Assembly: GCF_036417845.1 (NCBI RefSeq)
Contig: NC_089979.1
Location: 118,453,415 to 118,517,414, forward strand
Source of the DNA: Apteryx mantelli
Lineage: Eukaryota > Chordata > Aves > Apterygiformes > Apterygidae
Direction of reading: 5' to 3'
Length of the DNA stretch: 64,000 nt
The translations under genes and the position numbers were made by a program. Positions 1 to 12,180 of this stretch are shown in pieces. Each line of letters opens with the position of its first letter. Within the stretch, counting starts at the first letter, position 1. Under the pieces are notes generated by a model that did no database searches, was not told where the DNA came from, and was given only the letters and a program-made list of their open reading frames with translations.

Positions 1-258
1 GTTAATAAAGGAAGCAATCAAAAATGCTACTGAGAGTTGGCTTTACCTTGTGTCACAAGTGATGGATAAGCAGGAGGTGGCAGTGAAGCACTGGGCAGGA
101 TGACCAAGGAAATCAGGCTGAGAAGAGACAGAGCACCTCCGAGGTGCTGTAGCTAATGCACAGATATACCAGTGGAAGGTGGGGTAGCTGTAAAGTGTGC
201 CTGACAGAGAGCAGAAATAGGTCACCTCTGTAGTCTTTGTTTCTTGTGTTCCTTTCAG

Positions 259-343
259 GTCCAGTCGTGTTGGGATGGTAACACTGATCTTTAGGGTTGT
301 TCGTACAGAGAGTCTCCTGGGGCTCTGGAAAGGTGTCTCTCCA
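259..343 (+). CDS. SLC25A38: SLC25A38 coding exon (first in window)
   Basis: The acceptor is ttcctttcag and the donor is gtaagt. The exon encodes the segment [19 protein letters not shown] and the following LWKGVSP. It opens with one base of a split codon. Confidence 0.95.
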
Positions 344-3300
344 GTAAGTGGCTGTTTTAACCCTGCCTTCTAAAAATAAATCCATAAATATATCTACTAT
401 TTATTACTAACTCTGGGCTGGATTTAAATGGGCAGCTCTTGTCTCTTGCAAAATTATGAATGAAACCATGTGATTAAGATGGTTCCATCCCATTTTAAGG
501 AGTTAATATCATGAGTTCCACTGATTTGGTCATAGTGGTCACTGTGGATTTGCAGTGCTGAGCAGCTGAGCATTTGAATACCTTTGCAAATCTGGAGTGG
601 CATCTGCACCAGCCTCATTTTCATCTGGAATATGCTTGTTGCTAGAAAACTGGAAGTGAGGAATGCATTAAATCCTGGCATCATTTCAACCGACTGGCTA
701 ACTCTGTGGTGTATTTCTTTTATCTTGTTTTCTTTCCTTAGTATATTAGTGCTCTTTTTTTCTTGTACAAAGCTTCCTGTCAAGTGTAATAATCTCTGTA
801 AAGTTCTGTAGTACATTTTCTCTCACGTATGCTTTTTCTTTCTTCATCTGATTCTGTTTCTTCTGAAGTCTTTTGCAAGATGCATTCCTGGAGTTGGGAT
901 TTACTTCAGCACTTTGTACACAATGAAACAAAAGTTTCTAGTGGACCGTTCACCCACAGCCCTGGAGTCTGTCTTTCTGGGTGCCACCTCCCGTGCAGTA
1001 GCTGGGATTTGCATGCTTCCGGTGACTGTAGTGAAGACCCGATATGAGGTGAGTGTGACTTTAAGAGCTTTCTAATTAGTTCCCTGTTAATGATGTTGCA
1101 CCCTTTCCCATTATGAAAAAGAAATTTCTTTTGTGTGGAAAAACCAAGGACAGTGAATCAAGATAGTCTGATTATCTGTATTGATATGTGATATGATGCC
1201 ATGGAAATGGGCTGCTTTCTTGGCAAAAGATCCTGCTTTTTTTTTAAGCATAGTGTCCTCCCAGCACAGGTGAGCATACAGAAGCATCTTAGGCAGTAGC
1301 CTTAGATTTGCAGTGCTTTTTCATTATCTGGTAACAGTGTGTGTATTTCAACTTACCATGACTTCTGCTTAGCGTGGTAATGGTTTAGGGGGCAATGAGA
1401 TTTCCCTCATTGAGAATGAGAACTGCTTTTACTGAGAAAGAATGCTGTGGAGGCAGCAAGCTGAGCCATCTTTGGGAACCAGTGCTAAGGACTTTACAGA
1501 GGAAGTGGATGGAGCAGGAGAAGTTACACTGAAAAAGCAGATATGTTCTAAGGCATGCTGGAAGTTCACCTTGTGCGCTAGCAAAACTGCAAGTTCCTAG
1601 CACTGAGGTAGAGTGGGAATTGTAGTTCTGATTTCATCATGGTTCACACATTATACAGAAAATGTCATGCCACGCCACTGATTTGTAGGCAAGGAATATA
1701 AGATGGGACAAAATTCACCCTAAGATTTTTAAGTTTCAATTTTATGCAATGCCTGTCTAATTATAGCATCTTTCATATTTTACCTTCTTGAAGGACTGTT
1801 TTAAAGGCTGAGGTAGATTGGAACTTAGTTGTGCCCTTGGAGCATCTTTTATATTGCCATCTTAGCCATCACATGGAGTGCATACTAACATCTGTTTGGA
1901 CACAGTGGCCTCAGGGTGTGTAGAGAACTTGTTGGTCTGTGCCTGGCACATAGATGTCTTTTGTCTACCTTTGCAGAGTGGAAGATTTGGCTATGGGAGT
2001 GTATATGGAGCTCTGAAGAACATATATCAAACGGAGGGGGTTCGTGGCATGTTCAGTGGACTCACTGCAACGCTGCTGCGGGATGCTCCTTTCTCTGGAA
2101 TTTACCTGATGTTCTACACGCAGACCAAAAAACTCGCCCCTCAGGGTAAGGCTGAACGTAAGGTGATGTAAGAAAGATGTTCTTCTTGCCCTGCAGTAAG
2201 CTATCTGCATGCTGTACTTACAGTCCTCTGACTCAGTAGGGAAATTAGTCTTTTGCAGGGTTTTAGGTGGGACGTTGGCCTTTTACCTGTGCAATACTGT
2301 AGCCCTGGATCAGTCCAGAAATGGAAATTGGTCTATTATTGTCTTTCATGGGGGGTCTGATGCATAAGGTAGATTAGTGAACAGTTGGGAGAAAGGTTGT
2401 GTTCAGCAGTGCTGTCTGCTGCTGATTGTCTTGTGTGCTGGGTAGTTTCCACTAAAATGGGGTGTCTGTGATGTTAGAATTAGAAGAACTGGCTGTGGCA
2501 AGACTCATACAACCTTTCTTTCTCTGAGTTCCAGTCAAATTCAGTTCTTTGGCAGTGAGTCTTGTTAACCAGTGCTAACTTTTAACTTGTAGTTGCTTTT
2601 CCTCCTGAAAAGTCTTCTCTGCCCTGCCTAGATTTTAACTCCTCTCAAACTCTGCTGTCGATTCTGTCATTTGAGAGCTTTTCACTTTGTTGTGCAGCAT
2701 GAGTATTACCACACTGCTTTGTGTCTGAGTGAATTCCCTTTGCTCTCTGGCAGATCAGCTGGATCCAGCACTCATGCCCCTGCTGAATTTTGGCTGTGGG
2801 ATCTTTGCAGGAATCTTGGCTTCACTGGCAACGCAGCCTGCTGATGTCATCAAAACACATATGCAATTGTCCCCGCAAAAGTACCACAGGACAACCCAAG
2901 CCATTGCCTTCATCTACAAGGTGAGGTGAATTTCTTCTAGTATATTTGATTACATCCTCATGTCCCATCCCATCGCCAGAAGCACAGCTAGGAAAGTTCT
3001 TGCCTTTTGAAGTAGGCGAACAAATATGACTATGCTAGACATGCTCTTGCAGTGAGGCTAATCAGTGTTAGCATGAAGCTGAGGTGGGTCATGGGGGAAT
3101 TGCTGAGCAAGCTCAGAGTGCAGGAGCACAAAAGTGGGCATGTTCTAGCAGGCAAATCTCCAGACAAACCTCCCTCATGTTTTAGGCTGGTGTATGGCTT
3201 CATTTCAGTTCTGTCCATTCCACCTTGACTCATACACTGGTAGTGATGGAAAGTGCTTAGGCTATTTCCTTTTAACTGTGTGGGCATGCAAAGCTTGTAG

Positions 3301-4125
3301 GAGCTGTCTGCATCCAGCTTACAGCTGCTGCCGCCCCTCTAGTTTATCAGTGTAGGCACATCTGTGATTACCACACTGAGGCAAAGAAGGTTGCTTTAGT
3401 ATGTGGCATGAAATACCAGTTTCAGAGAGAAAGCAGCTACAAAGCAATTCTTTGACCTTTGGACACTAGAAGGGAAATGAGTGTCCAGATCTGTATTCAA
3501 TGAACTGGGTAGAGATCTACTCCACACTCACCTTTCCTTGGAAGGACAGCTACTGTGATGCATTTTTCCTTCATCCATGTGGGCATATTAGTGTGTGCTG
3601 TTAATTAAGTGCAGGTCTAAGCCTTCTTTGAAAACCAGGCCTTCTACCATCCCCACGATAAGATCCTGAGGTGCAGGTCTTGCTGGAAGTAAGGACAAGT
3701 CATTTTCCTAAAGTGGCTTGAAACTGTTAATCTCTCATTTCCTCTTTGCTGGGCTTGAGTGAAATTTTCCCTGTTCTTTGTCATCCTGGCATACTCTTCC
3801 CCACTCACTCTTCCTCTTTCAGCGAGTAGCAATTGCACAGTGCTACAAGTTCTCCCTAAGGGTTAAATACTGTTTGCGCCTGGATCTTTTGGAGACGAGT
3901 CTGGGTCTGAGCTGAAATAGCTGTTCCATGCAATAATGATGAGGAATTAAAATGTTGGAGGCACATGGTGATGGACTGCTGTTTGCCTGTCTCGTGTTGC
4001 AGGACTTTGGGTTGGTCGGCTTTTTCCGAGGTGGTGTGCCCCGGGCCCTAAGGCGTACTCTGATGGCAGCAATGGCATGGACTGTATATGAACAGATGAT
4101 GGAAAAAATGGGCTTGAAATCTTGA
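259..4125 (+). CDS. SLC25A38: SLC25A38 mitochondrial glycine carrier, 3' five coding exons
   Basis: This gene encodes an inner-membrane mitochondrial carrier that imports glycine for the first step of haem synthesis; loss in humans causes congenital sideroblastic anaemia. Joining 259-343, 869-1048, 1977-2145, 2754-2920 and 4003-4125 gives one open frame of 240 residues ending in TGA. It aligns throughout with the C-terminal four fifths of the roughly 304-residue vertebrate protein, from RVGM to the terminal MGLKS. Carrier signatures are visible: PVTVVK closing repeat 2 region helix 3, and the canonical PADVIK in repeat 3, plus the family-typical stretch [20 protein letters not shown]. All junctions are AG/GT. 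The exons encoding the N terminus and the first carrier repeat are absent because the window starts inside an intron. Frame and splice sites are intact, so I read it as a functional single-copy gene. RPSA follows on the same strand, as in mammals. Confidence 0.96.
869..1048 (+). CDS. SLC25A38: SLC25A38 coding exon
   Basis: Sixty in-phase codons lie between ...tctgaag and gtgagt. They encode the second carrier repeat start ([15 protein letters not shown]) and end in the signature [10 protein letters not shown]. The middle residue of the PxD/ExxK/R motif is T, as in the human protein. Confidence 0.96.
1977..2145 (+). CDS. SLC25A38: SLC25A38 coding exon
   Basis: The exon lies between tttgcag and gtaagg. 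It encodes [17 protein letters not shown] and the near-invariant [14 protein letters not shown] helix. It ends with one base of the next codon (Asp). Confidence 0.96.
2754..2920 (+). CDS. SLC25A38: SLC25A38 coding exon
   Basis: The exon lies between ctctggcag and gtgagg. It encodes [20 protein letters not shown], which contains the canonical carrier motif PADVIK of repeat 3. Confidence 0.96.
4003..4125 (+). CDS. SLC25A38: SLC25A38 last coding exon
   Basis: The acceptor is cgtgttgcag. Forty codons plus TGA encode the matrix loop and last helix ([18 protein letters not shown]), ending MGLKS. Confidence 0.96.
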   Translation, partial: DFGLVGFFRGGVPRALRRTLMAAMAWTVYEQMMEKMGLKS

Positions 4126-4212
4126 CTGACTTGCACTAGAAATGACCGGCCTCACTGCTTTTCCTGCTTGCTGTGATCAGCTGGCACTGGGAAGTTCCCA
4201 GTTCCACGGATG

Positions 4213-4218
4213 AATAAA
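4213..4218 (+). terminator. Candidate SLC25A38 poly(A) signal
   Basis: AATAAA lies 88 bases after the stop codon. It would give a very short 3' UTR. Longer alternative ends cannot be excluded, because the following few kilobases contain further A-rich hexamers. Confidence 0.45.
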
Positions 4219-4259
4219 CCTTCTTCAGCTGGGAAGAAGAAATCCCTTCTGAGATGGGG

Positions 4260-7200
4260 ATTAGGCCTTTTGACAAGTAGAGGAAAGATGGATCGTATTG
4301 CCACATCATTTGAGTAACGCATTCCAAAAGGACTGTACTTGCAGAGACTGCCGTGGGAAATAGCAGGGTTTCCACAGCCTGAGAGCTATGCTGAGAGAAG
4401 CCCCTTTTAAAAATAGCTTTGTGCTCACCACCTTTATGCAATGAGAAATTTCTGAGCAGAAGCGTTTGAGGAGAAAACAGTGAAGACAATGCCAATTGCA
4501 GAATCTGTCAGCCTGTTCCTTACTGGTGTGGCCATTAAGGCCATATTGATTCACCATCTGATGTAGATTCTCCTTCCTCATATGATTTGTTCTCACAGGG
4601 GAACATTGCAGAGGATGTTAGGAGACTGTCTGTGTCTCTTAATGCTTATATTGCAGGGGTGGATGGAAGAGAAATGAAAGGCTAAAAGAAAGCTAGGAAC
4701 GCAGTCTGTGTCATCACTTGCCTGCTGTGCTTGATAGCAGAGAAAGTAACTGGAACCTCCTTGCTATGTTATTTGCTTTTACCTAAATGAGCATCTTAAC
4801 ACTTTTCAGGTGTGCTTCTGTCTCTACAGCAGTGCTTGCACAGGAATTAAGAAGCATAAGGCACTTTAATATAGAAGTAGAGAGAGTTAAATTGCTACCA
4901 AAGTTGTATTAATTCCCTGCAAAACATTTTTCCTGCTGGTCTGACTGTATCAGGAATACTCCAGTATTTTTTTTTTTTTTTAAATCCAGTTCTACTACAG
5001 ACTTACCTGCTTCATATCATTCATTTGCTGATCCCCGATCTCCACTCTCAGTGCAAGCTGGTCCTTAGATGTAGTTTTTAGGGATGTAGCTCATAATACA
5101 TAAATGTATAATGGAACCAGATATTGGCACTTCAGATTTCACTGAGAAGCTGCTGCTGATTGCATGAGGAATATCTTTGGTTTTGGCAAGAGAAGGTTCT
5201 TCCTTTCTGTAAACTTTCTCCAAACCTTTGAGGCCTCTGAATGTTCGACAGAGAACTTTCATCTCTGGGCTCCACACAAACCCCAAACAGTTTGCAGATG
5301 ATCATTCTCTCTTAGAAGGTAGTCCATTCGTATTTCAGTATTCCTGCTGTTAGACTGGGAGTCAAACCTACTCTTTCCATCAGCTGTGCCTTCTTCCTCA
5401 TTCCTACTTTGTTACGCAGACCTGATAGCTTGTGATTTCCAAAGTCAGATACAGCACGTTCCCTTCTTCACTTGTGCCTCAATGCTGCCTGGCTGAGTTG
5501 AGACTCTTGCAGCTCTGTTGGTATTGCTGCAAAGATGGGCATGGAAGTCTGTATCCTATTCCATGGCGTGCCTTGCAGACAACATAGCTTTGGTTCTTAT
5601 TTTCTTAAATATCTAGGGGTATTAAAATTTACTTGAAAACAAGAGCAGAAGTCTCTAAATATGAAGACATGACATACTCTAGCTGTACAGGCAACTGGTA
5701 TTACCTACTGTTCTTTAAATTTAAAGTGTAATTTGCACAATCAGTGCTTGCCCTGGCAGCTTCCTGAACAGGAGATTAGAGGGGACATAGGTTGTAAAAG
5801 ATGTTCCTTACCAGAGTCCAGCCCCAAGAAGGTTATGATGACTGACAGAAAAGTTAAATCTAGGGAAAGTCTAAGGGACAGGCTAGAGGCTTGGAAGGTG
5901 CTGTCTGTTTTCAGCCTCAGCCCATCTGTGATGGAGGACTGGCACTAGACAGCACGGAAATCTCCAAGAGTGGTAGGAGGGTCCTGTGTACATTTGTCTG
6001 CATGTTAAGAATAGAGTACTGCATCAAATCATTCCAGTCAAAATCAGTTTGTGGCTGACAAGCTGCCAGATTCCCTGTGCTGCTTCTGACTGTCAGACAT
6101 GTGGACAGATCATTTGCCATATCCTAAATATGAAGAACTTTTCTTTTGCTGTCCCTCCTGCCCCTGGCAACCTGAAGGGTGCCTGCGTGAAACAGCAGTG
6201 GAAACTGCTGTTTATTGCCCCAAGCACTACAGGCTCAGAGAGCCGGAGAACCAAATCTGGGGTTACTGACCTGGCAGAGTAAGGTGGCAACTGCATGAGC
6301 TGCTCTGAGTCTTTTATTTCTTTAAGCGTGGGATCAAACCAACACATTATACTAGAAGCCTGAATTTATTTGGGGCTTTCTGAATCTGTTGTGTGAAGTG
6401 GATCTATTTCTCATCTTGGGCTGTGACAGTCCAGGGCTGTGGATGGTGTCCTGCAAGATGCCTCATGAATATTGTGTTTCCTGATTTAGCAATGGCAAAG
6501 CAGAGCAGTGTGCAACTTGTGCAGATAGAAACTTAAGTTCTTAAAAATGACTGTCAGGTGTTAAATCTTGAATTAAGTAATCTCTGCATCAGAAGCCTGA
6601 AATGCGAGAACACTTCAGCAGCTTTTATGCCCTATACTCTTGCTTGGTCAAGTAACAAAGGAAGAAATAGAGAATTTCTTTGGAAAAGTTCTTCCATTCC
6701 CCTCCCTTTGTGGAGGATGAGGAGGGCTCTTTGTTGTTGCAGTAGTGTGAAAAGGTATATGCCTTTGACTCGTGAATTAGCCTGGGCTCCTCTGAGTTTA
6801 AGAAATAGAGAATCTGAACTGCTCTGTGTTTCATCAAAACCTTGGTGCTGCAAATCCAAAATCTTTCCCACGTGTGTGCTGGGGGAGTGGGTTTTGTGGT
6901 GCAAGTTTTTTTGGTTTTCTTCAGTATTTCTTTTGTCAGGTCCCCTATACATGGGGGAAAAGGAAGCCTAAAGTTCTGCTTTGTGGTCTTCTGAAAGCTG
7001 TTTGAACATAGGCAGGCACAAGACTATTTTTGAGCTCTGATCCTTACCCTCCTTCCTCCTCTTCCCTCTCCACAAAAACATTCTGTTTCTAAAGTGATCC
7101 ATTGACCTTACTTCTCAAAAGTTATAGCAAGTTAAGAAAGACAAGTGTGTGAACTTGAAGATTAGGTTTACTGCTCTTGAGGTCATGTGCTTCTCATTAA

Positions 7201-9724
7201 CAACAAATGGCCACTGTACAACTGGAATACAACTTAAAATCAAAGAAAATTTCAGAGACTGGCACTGGATCACTTACCTGCATCATCCCAATCCTATTAG
7301 ATATTCATTTACAAAGACACCCTAGCTTGGATTACAGAGATGGTGGGGTTGGAAAGGGTGATGCTTTCTGCGTATGCCAGGGGTGCAGTCAGATCCCTCT
7401 CTGAATGACCTGAGTTGCTGGCCATACATTAGGAGTGAATGTGCACTAGTATTTTTGCTCTCTTTGCCCATGCAGCTGTGGTGGCAGAACACAACAGTAT
7501 AACCCATTGAGGCAGTCAGTATTTAAGTGAATTATAAGGACACAAGAGAAATAGTCTGATTATTTATTTATGTTTTAGAAACTGTTTGCATTCTTCCTGT
7601 GCCTGATGGCACTGTTTAAACACAACTGGAGCTTTGGAACATTGTCTAGGTTTGAGTGCTGTGAATGTTCTTGTGTCTGTATAAAATATTTATGTGAGAA
7701 GAGTATATTAAAAACAACTATGGTTGCCAAAATGAACTGTCATCTCTTCAGTGTTTATATCAAAAGAAAGGAAGGAGGTGGGGAAGAAGCTTAAGAAAGC
7801 AAAGGAAGCTACCAAAGAGAACAGAACTGTTGACTGAGTTCAGATCTAATACATCGCAATGCATATTCTCTTTCTCTCTGGGGCATAATATATAAAGGCT
7901 GTGCTAGTACAACCTAAATCTGCTTTGCTTAAATGGAGAAACACATAGCCATGGGGATCTTGTCTTTTTCACAGCTTCCTCTGTCTGCCTGTTGTGTGTA
8001 AAGACTGATGGAGTTTGAATCTCAATACCAACTATTGAGATAGCAACCTTTAGGATGGGAGGTTTTTGAGCACTTAGGAGAGACTAATTCTCTTCAGTCT
8101 TTTGCCCACCAGCTCGCTGCTACTCAGGCAGTCTGATCTCAGTAGAGGACCAGAAACTGTGTCTGGGACTTCATTCTCTGCTAGATTGCTGGGATCTCCT
8201 TTTCTATTATCACAGCATGCTCCTGTCCTGGGCTTTAATGTTAGGCAGACCATGCTAAGCGATACATCAGTATTGTTGATACTGATGTCTTCTAGATTTG
8301 AAGGTTCCCAAAGCTCTTTTCTCTTTGCAGATGTTGCCTAAATGATGTGTTCTTTTGTGGAGCAGTTTTCATGGGGAGTTACTGGTGTGGGATTAACACA
8401 CTCTTATCAGACAGTCCCACAGACTTATCAGACAGTGTGCAGCTCCATGCCAGCTGGACCCAAATGGCTCGTGCATGCCTTTGATACCAGGATAGGCTGG
8501 TGGTAGTGCCAGCTGTTAGACACAGGCCTGCTTGGAGCTCTCCTGCTGCCTTGGAGAACAGCTTCTGGGATAAGAGGGAGTTTCTGTTCATGCTGCTGAC
8601 GGCTGTCCCAGCTGTGAGAGAGGAGACAAGCTTCCCTAGGGTGCTGTCCTTGTAATAAAACATGGAACTACTGATTTGTCTTCCACCTGAAAACCAGGCA
8701 AACACTCTTTGGTTTCTTTATTTAGTTTTGAAAACATATTATGTGCCAAGCACAATCACTGATACCAGTACTGAGCAGAAAATATTCCTCATCTGAGGGT
8801 ACTGGGTTGGGACCCTGCGTGGTGTTTTGGGGAGTTGTTTTTGTGAGATTGGCAAGGGCCGGTGCAAAAGACTGGCCCCTCAGGTTTTGCAGACAGCATT
8901 CTGGCCCTGTTAGTCTTGTATAGTGAGTGCACTGGTGAATAGGTTAGTGATGTTCCTGCGACTACTCATCATCTTCCTGCCCCTTTTAGTAGGACCAGTG
9001 GAAGAAAGGCAAGGTATAAATGCCAGTTTTGGCTGCTCATCTCTTAGAAGTAATTGCTTCGTTTCCCATTTAGCAAATGAAATAAGAATTTTTGGGGAGC
9101 AAGGAATTAAAGCCATTTCAAAGAAGAAAAATTCAAGCAGCTTGCACTATGTTTGCACAGGCATTTATTTGAGATTTAACACAGCTGTTAACAGACATTT
9201 TAGTTTTTCAAAAAAGCATGAGCAAATTAAAGCTAACAGAAGCAGCATAGCTCAGAGAGTCGAAGTACGATGAAGAACTCATGGAGGAGGATGTGTTGGT
9301 GTTAGGCAAAGGTGGAATCACGGTGTGGGCATCCCCTTCTCATGGGGTGGGGGTCCTGGGGGCAGTCCAGCTGTCTGAAGTAGGGTCCACACCATATAGG
9401 ATGGCATCAGTCTTTTACAGCTCACCCCGTTGTTCCCCACAAAAGTAGCAGCTTAAACCAATCACAAGCCGAATTCTCTTTTTATCCAGTCAGTTTTCAT
9501 TCTTCCCTATAACTCCCTTCTTTTACTTCTTTATCACTAATTTTCCCTACGTTCTACCAGAGTTGAGAATTTCTGCAGTGTCATCTCATTTTCTTAGGAG
9601 TCATATACACAAGGCTCTGCTGTGTGGTACCTCAGGCCATACACCAGCACCACCTGCTGTAGTCAGGGCTGTGCTAGATATCAGGCCCACTTTTTCCGGC
9701 AGAAGTCTGATAGGTCTAACCGCT
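4260..9724. other. Intergenic DNA, nothing recognised
   Basis: The stretch is AT-moderate with short pyrimidine tracts and no coding exon, RNA gene or clear transposon that I can identify. Open frames here are short (at most about 140 codons) and show no familiar motif. Part may be SLC25A38 3' UTR. Confidence 0.5.
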
Positions 9725-11078
9725 GCCAGCAGAGCGGTGTACAGAAACACCACTGTGCCTGGAATGTGCTGCAGACAACAATGGCAAAGTCGTCTCCTGG
9801 CTCAGGAGAGCCAGGACATCTCATATTGATCAAACTGGGTGCACCCACCAGTCTACAAAAGCAGATACAGATAAGCAGACTGAAGAAAACACATCCTGCA
9901 GGAGAGAAACAGAGCCCAGCCAACCTCCATGGGCCAATCAATAAAAGAGCTGCTGAGTTTCAAGTGTTGCGTGAGCCCTTCCTTCCTGCCCCACACTGCC
10001 CTCTGGCCCTGGGGCGTGAAGAGGTGGTCTCTCTTCTACACTGAGCCCCAAGGGCGAGGCGAGGAGAGGGCCTGGCTTCCTTGGGGCTACTGTGCCTAGG
10101 AGACAGGAGGAGTGTGGTGGAGGGTTGCAAGGTCACTGGGGGCCCGGAGGTGGGGTTTTTCAGTCGCAGGACAACAAGGCAAACGGGGGTAGCTGTCTTC
10201 AGGTACTTCTCTCTTCAGCTATCTAACACGTGTTTGAAAATCGAGTAAGACCCTCCTCAGAGTTTTGCAGATAATAACACTGGTCCAATTGAAGGAGTGT
10301 GCAAAAGAGGTGTTCCTTCTAAGAAGCAATGGGTTTCACTACCAGCATGAAGATGTGCTGGATTTCAGCAGGGTGTTCCTTCCTTTCTAATTGCTTCACT
10401 GGGAGTTCTTTTCAGGAGTAGGTCAATTTGTTAAAACTAAAAATATTTGCCTCCCTGTTTGGCACTTGTGAGAGTTCCTCTGGATTGCTATGCCGGCTTT
10501 GGGCTTCTCCACACAAAAAACCCTGAAATACTGGAGGAGCCCAGCCTAGGGTCAGAGAGATGATCAGGTGCTGGAGTACATGATATAGAAGGGGAGGTGG
10601 AGGGACCTGGGCTTGTTCAGCATTCAGAAGAGAAGGCTTCCTTTCAGAAGTTTGCAGCGACTTCACTGTTACCTCTGTGCATTTGACTGTGCTACAGCTA
10701 CAAAGAAAGAATATTGGAATCAGCTGTCTTGGTGGTGGAGTTGCCAGTGCTGTAAGCATAGTGGAGGCCGGTGCATATGGCCTTAAAGGTGTTGGCTGTT
10801 ATTAGAGCTCCTTAGAATATAATCATTCTTGTTTTTTCTGACACATGAAAAAGCTTTCAAGTTTTTGCCTTCTGGTTAATGAGACCAAAGAAGAGCAAAA
10901 AAATTATTTTATATTGTGCTTAGTCATATGACCTTAACTGAGAGTGACACTGTCGCTTGAAGTTACCAGGTCTCTTTGTAAAAGTAGAAGGTTGTATGTG
11001 TATGTAGAGGCACACACATGCATGCACACATGTGTGTGCACACAAATTCATGAAGTCATGAGCTTTATCTATGCCGGG
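9725..11078 (+). pseudogene. PMEVDPP family, copy a (decayed 3' part plus downstream segment)
   Basis: I do not recognise this family. Copy a matches the other three copies from the segment encoding QKHHCAW (about 9740), through a single 76-base module, to a shared AATAAA (9940-9945) and the conserved stretch starting tttcaagtgttg. The homology with copy b then runs on for another kilobase, to about 11078. The upstream PMEVDPP part is missing or unrecognisable. CpG sites present in copy b are mostly TG or CA here, which fits an older methylated and decayed copy. The homology stops exactly where a 62-base LTR tail begins. Confidence 0.55.
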
Positions 11079-11140
11079 TTTCTCAACTCAGCGTGTTAAG
11101 ACTCTTGGAGACCCAGTGAGTATACGATAATTTCGTAACA
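11079..11140 (+). mobile_element. 62-bp 3' end of an ERV LTR
   Basis: The stretch matches the last 62 bases of the LTR at 15575-15991 with few differences and ends in the same tttcgtaaca. The next base begins an antisense CR1 (actccacaacc). This is the same CR1 position into which the provirus at 15575 is inserted, so it looks like the 3' integration junction of that same insertion event, now lying 4.4 kb upstream of the 5' junction. Confidence 0.8.
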
Positions 11141-11306
11141 ACTCCACAACCTCTCTGGGCAACCTGGTCCAGTGCTCAGTCACCCTCACAGTAAAAAAGT
11201 GTTTTCCTACATTCAGATGGACCTTCCTGTGTTTCAGGTTGTGCCCAGTTCCTCCTGTCCTGTCACTGAGCACCCCGAGAAGAGTCTGGCTCCGTTGTCT
11301 TTACTG
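11141..11306 (-). mobile_element. CR1 LINE 3' fragment
   Basis: The + strand reads as the reverse complement of the C-terminal coding end of CR1 ORF2. It is nearly identical to 19231-19405 (ctccacaacctctctgggca) and breaks off at 'tgtctttactg', where PMEVDPP copy b begins. Confidence 0.85.
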
Positions 11307-12180
11307 CCTGTCTTTACTGAGGCTCTTGCTCCTGGAGCACCAACGAGAGTTGGAGCGGCAGGTGGCAACGAAGCCTCGGTGAGTTACTTGCTACCCTCTG
11401 GGTGGTGTTTTGCGAGCGTTCGCAGCTTCCCACAGGGCCTTCCTGAACAATGAATCAGGTGGCCCGCAGGGGAACCAAAAGGATGAGGATAAGGAGGAGG
11501 GAATTCTGGGATAAGATCTGGGCCATCAAGGATTCCGTGAGATTGCCAGAGAAAGATGAAGCGGAACCAATGGAGGTTGATCCTCCCAGTGATGACCCAT
11601 GGAGGTCGATCCGCCAGTATACAATGAGGTGGAGCCGATGGAGGTTGATCCGCCACCAGCAAAGGTGGCCTGCCAAAACCCCCCAGCACCTGGAATGGCT
11701 TTCCATCAGCCGCGACAGCAGAGGCGTGCCAGGAGAGCCAGGGGGTGGCACGGCCATCGAGCTGGGCCCAGCCTCCAGCCCCCCACCAAAAGAACAAGGT
11801 GAGGGGCTGCGTGGAACAGACATCCGCAGGCGGCAAACAGAGCGCAGCCACCAGCCTGCCGCCAAAAGAACAAGGTGAGGGGCTGCGTGGAACAGACATC
11901 CGCAGGCAGCAAACAGAGCGCAGCCACCAGCCCGCCGCCAAAAGAACAAGGTGAGGGGCTGCGTGGAACAGACATCCGCAGGCGGCAAACAGAGCGCAGC
12001 CACCAGCCTGCCGCCAAAAGAACAAGGTGAGGGGCTGCGTGGAACAGACATCCGCAGGCGGCAAACAGAGCGCAGCCACCAGCCCGCCGCCAAAAGAACA
12101 AGGTGAGGGGCTGCGTGGAACAGACATCTGCAGGCTGCAAACTGAGACCAGCCAACCCCCATAGGCCAATGAATAAAAGA
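11307..12180 (+). pseudogene. PMEVDPP family, copy b (frameshifted)
   Basis: The family is unrecognised. An ATG at 11450 opens a basic frame (RIRRREFWDKIWAIKDS) leading to EPMEVDPPSDD. The next two PMEVDPP blocks (about 11598 and 11636) lie in another frame. Copy c has 7 more bases between the first and second block, so a 7-base deletion probably caused the shift. A basic tail rich in Arg (QQRRARRARGWH) follows, then a five-fold 76-bp tandem repeat, then AATAAA at 12172-12177. Copy b keeps many CpGs and is the least decayed of the four. It could be a non-functional gene copy, or the 3' end of a multi-copy avian gene or element. The protein function is unknown. Confidence 0.5.
11770..12150. 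repeat. 76-bp tandem repeat, five units
   Basis: The string agaacaaggtgagg recurs at 11791, 11867, 11943, 12019 and 12095, exactly 76 bases apart, with about 95% identity between units. Copies a, c and d of the family have a single unit at the homologous place, so the array arose inside copy b. Each unit contains aag/gtgagg, which resembles a 5' splice site. Copies c and d have aagatgag instead, so splicing there is doubtful. Because 76 is not a multiple of 3, every reading frame meets all three phases. Confidence 0.92.

Noticed and set aside
9290..9490. Possible further LTR (CCAAT-like and A/T-rich pieces)
   Set aside because: No TG...CA ends, paired poly(A) signal or second copy could be found in the window.
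11770..12150. CRISPR-like array
   Set aside because: The 76-bp units are directly abutting, without unique spacers, in a vertebrate genome. The same reasoning excludes the 167-bp array at 40.8-42.07 kb.
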